NCBI GenBank assembly: GCA_902766815.1
Contig: CACXEZ010000022.1
Location: 1 to 6,134 of the forward strand
DNA length: 6,134 nucleotides
Source of the DNA: an uncultured Erysipelotrichaceae bacterium
GTDB lineage: Bacteria > Bacillota_I > Bacilli_A > RF39 > UBA660
Reading direction: 5' to 3'
Shown here: one piece after another, positions 1 to 6,003 of the stretch
Layout: each line of letters opens with the position of its first letter
How positions within the stretch are numbered: position 1 is the stretch's first letter
Notes under the pieces: generated by a model
The model's database searches: none
What the model was told of the DNA's origin: nothing
The model's input: the letters and a program-made list of their open reading frames with translations, nothing else
Translations under genes and position numbers: made by a program

Positions 1-12
1 TAATGTACTCAT
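1..12 (-). CDS. Start of a further operon gene (partial, 4 codons: MSTL)
   Basis: Only the first four codons (Met-Ser-Thr-Leu) are inside the window; the rest lies beyond the left edge. The start is supported by an AAGGAG box at 20-25 placed 7 nt before the ATG, and the previous gene stops at 26-28, immediately before that box. This tight spacing says the gene belongs to the same operon as the small secretion-associated proteins upstream. Four residues allow no family assignment. From how type VIIb loci are usually arranged, an LXG-type toxin or another Esx/Lap-type small protein is the leading guess, but that is inference from context only. Confidence 0.65.
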
Positions 13-19
13 ACGATAT

Positions 20-25
20 CTCCTT
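20..25 (-). promoter_or_regulatory. Ribosome binding site of the partial left-edge gene
   Basis: Reads AAGGAG on the minus strand, 7 nt before the ATG at 10-12 and directly after the TAA stop (26-28) of the preceding gene. It is the main evidence that a real gene starts at the left edge. Confidence 0.7.
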
Positions 26-364
26 TTAATTGTATTTTTTTTCAGAATGAAGTTCTTTGGAATGATTTAGGCTATCAGTGGATATCCTGCTGGTTGCTTC
101 TACCGCTTTTTTTGATATATCAGCTAAGTCTTCATAATTTGCTGCAATTTTTGCTTTTATTTTTTCTAGTTCTCCTTCTGTATTTGAACTTGTGTAGTAT
201 TCATCAATACTGTTAGAGAGTTGGGTTATGGTATTGTATAACTCTGTGCAATCATTCTGCAAACTTAATACTTCGGTTTTTATTTCTTGTTCTACTTTTA
301 TAATTCGATCTTCTGGAACTATAAATGAACCACTTCCAGCGTTACTCATCATCATATTTGGCAT
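26..364 (-). CDS. Small helical-hairpin protein, probable type VII secretion substrate or partner (112 aa)
   Basis: A 112-residue protein with no Trp and no WXG motif. The N-terminus is flexible and rich in Met and Gly (MPNMMMSNAGSGSF). It is followed by two predicted amphipathic helices, about 17-55 and 63-98, separated by a Ser/Asn/Thr/Gly turn near 58-64. The tail is charged and His-containing (HSKELHSEKKYN). Length and helix-turn-helix shape fit Esx/WXG100-like proteins and the small alpha-helical partners (Lap type) of LXG effectors; no family can be named from sequence alone. The start is chosen because a perfect AGGAGG box (372-377) lies 7 nt before it; Met4 to Met6 would sit too far away. 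Its second helix resembles that of the 99-aa neighbour (IKAKI, YEDLA-DI-KK against IRAKI, FTELATDIKK), so the two are probably paralogues. A stem-loop at 385-413 separates them. No signal peptide is visible. Secretion is inferred from position after essC and esaB. The coding region is convincing; the function is not settled. Confidence 0.8.
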   Translation of the reverse strand: MPNMMMSNAGSGSFIVPEDRIIKVEQEIKTEVLSLQNDCTELYNTITQLSNSIDEYYTSSNTEGELEKIKAKIAANYEDLADISKKAVEATSRISTDSLNHSKELHSEKKYN

Positions 365-371
365 AAAAATT

Positions 372-377
372 CCTCCT
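372..377 (-). promoter_or_regulatory. Strong ribosome binding site fixing the start of the 112-aa gene
   Basis: A perfect AGGAGG on the minus strand, 7 nt from the ATG at 362-364. It selects the first Met over the in-frame Met4, Met5 and Met6, which would give spacings of about 16 nt or more. Confidence 0.75.
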
Positions 378-384
378 TTATTAA

Positions 385-413
385 AAAATAATACCTAGTA
401 TAGGTACTATTTT
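385..413 (-). terminator. Terminator-like or attenuating hairpin between the 99-aa and 112-aa genes
   Basis: The minus-strand RNA can form a 13-pair stem (AAAAUAGUACCUA with UAGGUAUUAUUUU, including one G-U pair) closed by a three-base UAC loop. A run of six U (complement of 383-388) makes the end of the stem and the two bases after it. This resembles an intrinsic terminator, but only two pairs are G-C, so it should be weak. It lies 13 bases after the stop of the upstream gene and 5 bases before the AGGAGG of the next. Partial termination, mRNA end protection or a processing site are all possible. The structure is read directly from the sequence; its activity is inferred. Confidence 0.5.
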
Positions 414-426
414 GAATGTAATTACC

Positions 427-726
427 TTACATTAAAGTTTTTTCTATATTTGAATTTTGAATTGTAATATCTTCTGTAGATTGTACCATTGTCTTCTTAA
501 TATCTGTTGCAAGTTCTGTAAAATCATTTTGTAATTTTGTGATCTTTGCTCTAATTTCAAGAACTAATTTATCAATGTTGGCACTACTTAAAATTTCTTT
601 TTCTTGAAGATTTTTATAGGTATTTACCACTTCATTTATGTTTTCATCTAGTTTTGCTATCAGATCTTTTTCTAAGTAATCAATACTTACCTGTATAGAT
701 TTGACTGATACTGTTTTATTATTCAT
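427..726 (-). CDS. Small all-helical protein, probable type VII secretion substrate or partner (99 aa)
   Basis: A 99-residue protein with no Trp, Gly, Pro or Cys, which is very unusual and indicates an almost wholly helical fold. Two long helices are likely, about 5-45 and 51-92, broken at LSSAN near 46-50, matching the helical-hairpin shape of Esx/WXG100-sized proteins. The WXG turn is absent. A YLEKD sequence at 17-21 fits a YxxxD pattern but lies at the N-terminus, not at the C-terminus where that secretion signal normally occurs, so I do not count it as one. The second helix resembles that of the 112-aa neighbour (IRAKI, FTELATDIKK). The start has GGAGG (735-739) 8 nt upstream and lies only 14 bases after the preceding stop, so the two genes are in one operon. 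The best guess is an Esx-like substrate or a Lap-type partner of an effector; a family name cannot be given. Confidence 0.8.
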   Translation of the reverse strand: MNNKTVSVKSIQVSIDYLEKDLIAKLDENINEVVNTYKNLQEKEILSSANIDKLVLEIRAKITKLQNDFTELATDIKKTMVQSTEDITIQNSNIEKTLM

Positions 727-740
727 TTTTATTTCCTCCC

Positions 741-1025
741 TTAAGCTTTATTAATTCCAATTACATTTTGTAGAGCTGTATATAAATCATTAATTCTTCC
801 ATCTAAATAATTTATAATTTCTTGAATGTTTTCTTGTGAAAAACGTTGTAACCTTTTTACAGATTGAACTCCGTTTTCTGTGGTCCAGTTAGGTACTAAA
901 TTCTCTCCAATAAATTCATTATATCTGTCATTAGATACTTTAATCGTTTGGCGAATCTCTTCTAATACTTTTATTTGAGCACCTAACTCTGTTTCACTAA
1001 ATTTTAATGAATCTGTATAATTCAT
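741..1025 (-). CDS. WXG100/Esx-like small protein with degenerate WXG motif (94 aa)
   Basis: The 94-residue length, two predicted helices (about 7-38 and 50-86) and a single Trp at residue 47 in the turn (VPNWTTENG) match the WXG100 (ESAT-6-like) architecture. The motif reads W-T-T instead of W-x-G, so it is a divergent member. Known WXG100 proteins form helical-hairpin dimers that are exported by EssC-type ATPases and can act as secreted factors or partners of larger effectors. No clear C-terminal YxxxD/E export signal is present: the tyrosines in the last helix (73 and 82) are followed at +4 by Arg and Gln. The start is supported by a perfect AGGAGG at 1033-1038, 7 nt upstream. It follows the EsaB-like gene after an 87-base gap that holds a palindrome and a hairpin ending one base before the Shine-Dalgarno box. 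Family assignment rests on size, fold, Trp position and position beside essC. Confidence 0.78.
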   Translation of the reverse strand: MNYTDSLKFSETELGAQIKVLEEIRQTIKVSNDRYNEFIGENLVPNWTTENGVQSVKRLQRFSQENIQEIINYLDGRINDLYTALQNVIGINKA

Positions 1026-1039
1026 ATTTATTCCTCCTA

Positions 1040-1071
1040 TCTTTATTCATGGTTTCATGTTATCATAAAGA
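1040..1071 (-). promoter_or_regulatory. Stem-loop directly before the WXG100-like gene's ribosome binding site
   Basis: Perfect 7-base arms (1040-1046 TCTTTAT and 1065-1071 ATAAAGA, plus-strand letters) enclose a second 4-base stem made of two CATG copies (1048-1051 and 1056-1059) around a GTTT loop. The inner and outer stems are joined by an asymmetric internal loop. On the minus-strand mRNA it ends one base before AGGAGG, leaving that box unpaired. A 5' stabilising or processing hairpin that raises expression of the small secreted proteins relative to essC is plausible. The eight T after it on the plus strand also give it terminator form for plus-strand transcripts, but no plus-strand gene is present. 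Confidence 0.4.
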
Positions 1072-1093
1072 ATTTTTTTTGTAAATATATTTA

Positions 1094-1105
1094 GTAAAAT
1101 TTTAC
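1094..1105. repeat. Perfect 12-base palindrome GTAAAATTTTAC
   Basis: A perfect inverted repeat in the gap between the EsaB-like gene and the WXG100-like gene. Further GTAAA (1081-1085) and TTTAC (1112-1116) copies flank it almost symmetrically, with centres one base apart. It could be a protein-binding site, but in such AT-rich DNA it may be chance. Confidence 0.35.
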
Positions 1106-1112
1106 ACTTTTT

Positions 1113-1367
1113 TTACATGAATACTAATTCTGTGCCATTTCTGATATTAGTATGCTTTAACATTTCATTTGTATTATATTCTTTTCCGTTTACTCTGCTA
1201 TAGAGTCTTTCTTTTTTATTATATATATAATAGCCGCCAGTGATATCATTTAATGAAATACCAATTAAATAGGTTATTTCCCCTATTTTTTTATTTACAG
1301 GTAAGAAAACCTCATATTGTTTTTCGAGAAATGGTATATATAAATTTACTAATACTTTGTTATTCAT
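1113..1367 (-). CDS. esaB: YukD/EsaB-like ubiquitin-fold protein of the type VIIb secretion system (84 aa)
   Basis: An 84-residue protein with the pattern of YukD/EsaB ubiquitin-like proteins: an N-terminal beta hairpin (VLVNLYIPFLEKQYEVFLPV, residues 5-24), a helix beginning with a KKIGEI segment, a middle section with RLYSRVNGKEY, and a terminal strand after a polar turn (IRNGTELVFM). Family members are small cytoplasmic accessory proteins of the type VIIb secretion system; in characterised systems they are needed for secretion or its regulation, and some EssC-like ATPases carry the same fold fused to them. The ATG overlaps the essC stop (TAATG, one shared base), with AAGGAG at 1378-1383 inside the end of essC, 10 nt upstream. 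This suggests translational coupling and a fixed stoichiometry with EssC. In well-known Bacilli loci esaB/yukD lies upstream of essC; here it follows. The name rests on fold pattern and context, since sequence similarity in this family is low. Confidence 0.8.
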   Translation of the reverse strand: MNNKVLVNLYIPFLEKQYEVFLPVNKKIGEITYLIGISLNDITGGYYIYNKKERLYSRVNGKEYNTNEMLKHTNIRNGTELVFM

Positions 1368-4300
1368 TAGAATTGTTCTCCTTCCACTACTTTTATTTTA
1401 ACAGCATTACCATTCTTAATATTATACCCATAATTATTAGGAATTGGCATAGCTAGTTGTCTTAGTGGTGTTGTTAAGTTATGTATTGTACTGTTATTTA
1501 GGCCTCTACCTATAAAGATTGAATTATCTGTAGAAGCAAAGATTTTAAACCATTTTTCATAGGCAAAAGATTTTATATCTTCTAGTCTATCTAATATTAT
1601 AAAGGAACAGTTATGTAAATCATTTATTTTGTTAAAGTATCTTAGTAGATCTTTTTGTATATCTTCTGACATTGCTTCTATCCATTTATCTAATCCTGTT
1701 ATGAATACTAGCATTGGTTTATTTCTAGTTGGTGCAAATATCATATCATTTATTGTGTTAAAATCTGTAGAAACTAATTGATTGTTAAATACATTTTTAT
1801 TATCACTTACGATAGTTATTATATTATTTAAACTTATTAACTTTTTGATTAGTACTTTACCAAAAGTAGAAATACCTTCTAAATCACTTGAATTAATTAA
1901 ATTTATCAGATTTTTTGTTGAGTCAAAATATGATGTATTTAATGTTTCTACTTCTATACCTATTGGTATATTGTCCGCTGTAATTGGTAATTCTATTATA
2001 TCTTTCCAACTAACATTTTCAGGAAGTATTCTGATTCTTGGAGCATGTTCTTTTATTTGATTATTTAAACTTATTACAACGTTTTTAATATATTCATTCA
2101 TTTTATCTTCTTCACAGATTGTTGCTGTTTGGAATTCATATGGTTCTTCGTCTACTAGGGCAATTCCTCTTCCTTCTATTTCTGATATTAATGGTGCTTT
2201 CTTTCCTAGCAGCATATTATATTCTACTGTTTCTCTTAATTTAAGCGGTATCACTTGCGGGAAATTAGTTCTAGAACTTAATCTTAGAGATCTATCACTG
2301 ATAGCTGTTAAAATAATATATATTCCATATTTGGAAGAATCTCTACTCATTTTATTAAAATCTGTATCTAGCTCTTCAAATGTTTCTTTGAAATTTTCAT
2401 AACCATATAAGATTAGTACAATATTGGATAATGTCTTGCCTGAGTTTTTTATATAAAAGTCATAGCTACCATTATAATCTTGAAATAATTTTTTTCTTCT
2501 TTCTATTTCATCTTTTATGTATTTGAAAGTGTTAGTAATCTTTTCATTTTCGTTTATGAACATAACATCTCCTACTTGAGGAGCATTTTCATATATTTTA
2601 AGTGTTTGACTATCAAAGTCCATAATATATATATTTATTTCATTAGTATGATAGGTAGTAATGAGAGAATAAACAATTGTATTCATGATAGTGTTTTTTT
2701 CATTGATACTATAGATGACAGTATTTCCTTTATGAGTTAAGTCTAGAGTAAATAAACCTTGCTTTTGTAATTTTGGATTATCATATTCTCCTATTACAGT
2801 GTTTATTATAAAATTTTGCTTTTGATAATGATATTTTTTCTTAAGTTCATCTATTCTTATATTCTCCTGTAATTTTTCTAGCCATAATTGTTTTACATCT
2901 ATATTTTCTTTGTGAGCTAAATTATAAAGATATGTTACTATGTTTGATAACTCTTCTCCATGACCTTTGGTATTTTCTGTTTTAGGCATATCAATGGTTT
3001 TTATGCTTTTTCCAATATGATCAATAAAATTAATGTTATTATCTTTGGGGTGATATACCTTTTCTTTCGCAATATAAGGCAATCCTGAGTATGCCGATTG
3101 TCCCATTGCAAAAAATTCATCATATCCTACCTGTAAATAGAATCTTCCTATATCTTTTAACATAGCTGCATCCGGTCTTTTAATAACTTCATTGGAGTCA
3201 GATGCATCTTGCACTTTTAAGCATACCTTAAATTTGGAATTAGACCATATCTGATCGTTTACTACTCCACTTGGTTTTTGGGTTGCTAAAATTAAGTGAA
3301 CCCCTAAACTTCTACCAATACGGGCAGTAGAAATTAATTGATCCATAAATTCTGGTTGTTGAGATTTTAGTTCAGCAAACTCATCTGATATAATAAATAA
3401 GTGCGATAATGGTATATCTAGTAGTCCTTCCCTGTAATACTTTTGATATTTATAAATATCAATAGTTCCTTCATTTAGTTTTTCTCTTGCTTCATTGAAT
3501 AGAGCTTGTCTTCTTTTTAATTCGCTTTCTATAGAAGCTAAAGCTCTGTTTATTTCTGCAGTATCCAAATTAGTAATAGTTCCTGCCAAATGAGGGAGTC
3601 TGATTCCTGTGACTTTATTTTCGAAAGCTCCTACTAATCCCCCACCCTTGTAGTCTATTAATACAAATTGTACTTCATTAGGATGAAAATTAATGGCAAG
3701 AGATAAGATATAGGTAATGATAAATTCTGATTTTCCTGATCCGGTCATACCAGCAATTAGTCCATGTGGTCCTTGTTCTTTTTCATGTAAATCTAACTTG
3801 AATAAATTTCCACCATTACCAATTCCAACTGGTACTGCTAAACTGACTACTGGATTATTTTGTTGCCATTTAGCTAAAGAATTTAGTTGTTCTACACTTC
3901 CTGCATTAAACATTTCTAAGAAACCGAATGTTTTAGGTATATTGAAACTTTCATCATCATTTTCAATAGGAATATTATTTAAAATGATAGAACAACTATT
4001 TAAATTTAAATTATCTATATTTTCAATTTGAAATGACTTTTGAGTTTCTGAAGTTAATTTACTTTCAAATACTCCTCCATTTTGGATATTATCTATTCCA
4101 ATAAAAGATTTACATTCTGTAGGCATGTTAGCAATGGTATCATTTAATATTATTAAACTAAAACCTAAGTTTCCTTTCTGTTTTAGTATTTTTTCTGTCA
4201 TAGCATAATCTCTGATACTGTCATAATCATCTGTAATTATTACGTAATAAGAGTCAAAACTTTTATATTGATCATCTCTATCTGATGAGTCATTTTTTAA

Positions 4301-5908
4301 CTTTTCTTCTCTTGTATTAAAGATACTAAGTAGATATTGACTTATTTCTTTACCTTCATCAAAATTGGTTGCAAAAAATCTCATTAATTTATCATTTCTG
4401 AAAACATGAGGCATTTGTTTTAAATAACTCCAGTATTCTTCTTTTGCTTCACTTGTAAATAATACTATTTTTAAATCATAATAGCTATGGAAGGCTATTA
4501 TTTGTAACATCATTAGATCCATGAAGTTTTTTGTGAATTGATATTGGCCTATAATTGCTATAATATTTTTTTCTGTACAAGATAATACTACTGGTACTCC
4601 TTCTATGTATTTGTGTTTTTCTAAGATATTCTTCATTTTATCATCTAGGCTATCATCATCTAATCTAAAATGTTCTTCTGGGTAGGTAAATTTTATTTTT
4701 AAAGGAACTCTCCCTACTCCTAATCTTAGAGTCATAAAATCATCTTGATGAAGTTCTCTCATCCAAAGACTTTTATTTTTATTTAAAATCATTTGATAAC
4801 ATTCTCTTGGACTAATGTTATTGGACAAAAGTATTTGTCCTTGTGTTTTTGCTATTTCTATTAGTTCTGTTTCCTTTTTTTTCAAGTAGGCACCGTACTT
4901 TTCTTCTATTTCCTTTTTTCGTTTTTCATTCTTTTTTTTGGTGTATTTTCTACTTAATGTAGGCCAAAGAATGGTTCCTGCTAGCATTGATATAGACATT
5001 ACTCCCATTGGCAAAATAGATATAATACTATTGCTATTACCGGATTGGTAGGAATTAATAGATACCATTAGCATTACAACAGAAGACATTCCCATAGTAA
5101 GCATTGGTCCTACTGTTAAAATTAACGGAGTATCATCCGGTTCAGGAGTACTAGGATGAGTATCAATAATGAATGGTTTTTCTTCTAATACTTCCATAAA
5201 TCTAGGAGATCTAACAAAATAATCTTCTTCCTCATATAAATTGATATTTTCTTCTTCTTCATCTGTTTTATTTATTATTATCTCTGTTCGAGGAGATGAT
5301 TGTTGAAATAAGGTTTTATTCCATTTTACACTTCCCATAGGATTGTTGAAATAAAGTGTGTTTCCCAATAGAATTAATTTAAATCCTAAGATAAATATAA
5401 CACTGCCATGATATAATGGAACTTTCCCTTGAATTACTTTATTATTGATAAAAGTTCCATATTGAGTATTTAGGTCTTCTATTGTCCAAGAGCCATTTGT
5501 ATAACTAATTTTTACATGCTGATAACCTATTAATGGATTATTACAGCTGATAGCGTTACTCCCATCATTTCCTACAGTAAATTCTATATTTTTAGGCATT
5601 GTCACACTAATAAATGATTCATCATTTACGGGACAAGTATACATTACTAGAAATCCATCAGTTCCTTTTACTTGAAGAGTTAAATATTGATAGTTGTCTA
5701 ACGTTACTTTTTCTTTTGGATTATTATCCTGATATATTTTTACGTGTTTATTACTATGTGCAATCCACTTACCATTTTCTTCTTGTATATTAATAAGCAT
5801 TCTTGTTTTATTATTATTATCAATATCATTTAAGGTATAACTACCACTTATTACTTTTGGTAATGTTAAACTAAATAAACGCTTTTCGTGAATCACATAA
5901 ACTATCAT
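1367..5908 (-). CDS. essC: EssC, FtsK/SpoIIIE-type membrane ATPase of the type VIIb secretion system (1513 aa)
   Basis: EssC is the ATP-driven motor and substrate receptor of type VIIb secretion, anchored in the cytoplasmic membrane. Domains in order: two FHA-like domains, about 1-95 and 100-195; an acidic linker (about 214-229) and the RSPRF motif (233-237), which I recall as typical of EssC; two membrane helices, about 261-286 and 295-316; a basic juxtamembrane helix (320-350); a degenerate ATPase-like region, about 400-640; then three FtsK-like domains. D1 (about 680-950) is intact: Walker A GMTGSGKS (720-727, Lys726), an LIDYKGGG segment (750-757), Walker B FIISDE (838-843) and ATQKPSG (875-881). 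D2 (about 1040-1290) has lost Walker A (SINEKNT near 1067-1073), and its second Walker-B-like strand reads LILYGY. D3 (about 1305-1513) has no Walker A and reads FITGLD where Walker B would be. The length is normal for EssC. The start is fixed by AGGAGAGG (5913-5920) and a promoter at 5933-5961. It is the first gene of its operon, with esaB overlapping its stop. Family identity is near certain. Confidence 0.96.
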   Translation of the reverse strand: MIVYVIHEKRLFSLTLPKVISGSYTLNDIDNNNKTRMLINIQEENGKWIAHSNKHVKIYQDNNPKEKVTLDNYQYLTLQVKGTDGFLVMYTCPVNDESFISVTMPKNIEFTVGNDGSNAISCNNPLIGYQHVKISYTNGSWTIEDLNTQYGTFINNKVIQGKVPLYHGSVIFILGFKLILLGNTLYFNNPMGSVKWNKTLFQQSSPRTEIIINKTDEEEENINLYEEEDYFVRSPRFMEVLEEKPFIIDTHPSTPEPDDTPLILTVGPMLTMGMSSVVMLMVSINSYQSGNSNSIISILPMGVMSISMLAGTILWPTLSRKYTKKKNEKRKKEIEEKYGAYLKKKETELIEIAKTQGQILLSNNISPRECYQMILNKNKSLWMRELHQDDFMTLRLGVGRVPLKIKFTYPEEHFRLDDDSLDDKMKNILEKHKYIEGVPVVLSCTEKNIIAIIGQYQFTKNFMDLMMLQIIAFHSYYDLKIVLFTSEAKEEYWSYLKQMPHVFRNDKLMRFFATNFDEGKEISQYLLSIFNTREEKLKNDSSDRDDQYKSFDSYYVIITDDYDSIRDYAMTEKILKQKGNLGFSLIILNDTIANMPTECKSFIGIDNIQNGGVFESKLTSETQKSFQIENIDNLNLNSCSIILNNIPIENDDESFNIPKTFGFLEMFNAGSVEQLNSLAKWQQNNPVVSLAVPVGIGNGGNLFKLDLHEKEQGPHGLIAGMTGSGKSEFIITYILSLAINFHPNEVQFVLIDYKGGGLVGAFENKVTGIRLPHLAGTITNLDTAEINRALASIESELKRRQALFNEAREKLNEGTIDIYKYQKYYREGLLDIPLSHLFIISDEFAELKSQQPEFMDQLISTARIGRSLGVHLILATQKPSGVVNDQIWSNSKFKVCLKVQDASDSNEVIKRPDAAMLKDIGRFYLQVGYDEFFAMGQSAYSGLPYIAKEKVYHPKDNNINFIDHIGKSIKTIDMPKTENTKGHGEELSNIVTYLYNLAHKENIDVKQLWLEKLQENIRIDELKKKYHYQKQNFIINTVIGEYDNPKLQKQGLFTLDLTHKGNTVIYSINEKNTIMNTIVYSLITTYHTNEINIYIMDFDSQTLKIYENAPQVGDVMFINENEKITNTFKYIKDEIERRKKLFQDYNGSYDFYIKNSGKTLSNIVLILYGYENFKETFEELDTDFNKMSRDSSKYGIYIILTAISDRSLRLSSRTNFPQVIPLKLRETVEYNMLLGKKAPLISEIEGRGIALVDEEPYEFQTATICEEDKMNEYIKNVVISLNNQIKEHAPRIRILPENVSWKDIIELPITADNIPIGIEVETLNTSYFDSTKNLINLINSSDLEGISTFGKVLIKKLISLNNIITIVSDNKNVFNNQLVSTDFNTINDMIFAPTRNKPMLVFITGLDKWIEAMSEDIQKDLLRYFNKINDLHNCSFIILDRLEDIKSFAYEKWFKIFASTDNSIFIGRGLNNSTIHNLTTPLRQLAMPIPNNYGYNIKNGNAVKIKVVEGEQF

Positions 5909-5912
5909 ATTA

Positions 5913-5920
5913 CCTCTCCT
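5913..5920 (-). promoter_or_regulatory. Ribosome binding site of essC
   Basis: Reads AGGAGAGG on the minus strand. The AGGAG core (5916-5920) lies 7 nt before the ATG at 5906-5908, which fixes the essC start. Confidence 0.75.
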
Positions 5921-5932
5921 ATTCTAATGATA

Positions 5933-5961
5933 AGTATAAAGTAAAATCTATAATTTTGCAA
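5933..5961 (-). promoter_or_regulatory. Predicted sigma-A-type promoter of the essC operon
   Basis: On the minus strand, TTGCAA (5956-5961, 4 of 6 matches to TTGACA) is followed after exactly 17 bases by TATACT (5933-5938, 5 of 6 matches to TATAAT). Transcription would start near 5926, giving a leader of only about 17 bases before the essC ATG. It sits between the upstream terminator and essC, the only place a promoter for this unit could be within the gap. AT-rich DNA yields such matches often; the position and spacing make this one credible. Confidence 0.6.
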
Positions 5962-5969
5962 TATTATAT

Positions 5970-6003
5970 AAAAAAAATCTTCTTTAAGTAGGAAGACTTT
6001 TTT
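5970..6003 (-). terminator. Intrinsic terminator of the HIT-family gene
   Basis: On the minus strand an A-run leads into GTCTTC, a 9-base loop, GAAGAT and a run of eight T (complement of 5970-5977). The arms pair over 12 positions including one G-U. The A-run overlaps the HIT stop codon at 6002-6004. Because A and T runs flank both sides, it could also work on the plus strand. It separates the HIT gene from the essC promoter. Confidence 0.7.

Noticed and set aside
652..720. YxxxD export signal in the 99-aa protein (YLEKD, residues 17-21)
   Set aside because: The known signal lies after the second helix near the C-terminus; this one is in the first helix, so the match is probably chance.
1040..1080. 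Plus-strand intrinsic terminator (hairpin plus eight T)
   Set aside because: The form is right, but no plus-strand gene exists anywhere in the window for it to terminate; a role in the minus-strand mRNA is more likely.
1057..1085. Possible internal minus-strand promoter, TTTACA (1080-1085) with 17-base spacing to TAACAT (1057-1062)
   Set aside because: The -10 matches only 4 of 6, the better -10-like TATGAT at 1062-1067 has no -35 at proper spacing, and such matches are frequent in AT-rich gaps. Noted under the gap finding but not annotated.
1253..1456. Plus-strand open frame of 67 codons across the essC/esaB junction
   Set aside because: Antisense to two well-supported genes, with no convincing ribosome binding site or recognisable protein; a shadow of AT-rich coding DNA.
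1782..2060. Plus-strand open frame of 92 codons with hydrophobic stretches
   Set aside because: Lies wholly antisense inside essC domain D3. The hydrophobic look comes from AT-rich complementary codons.
3717..4031. Plus-strand open frame of 104 codons
   Set aside because: Antisense to the essC D1 Walker A region; its Pro/Cys-rich product mirrors the sense codons and resembles no known family.
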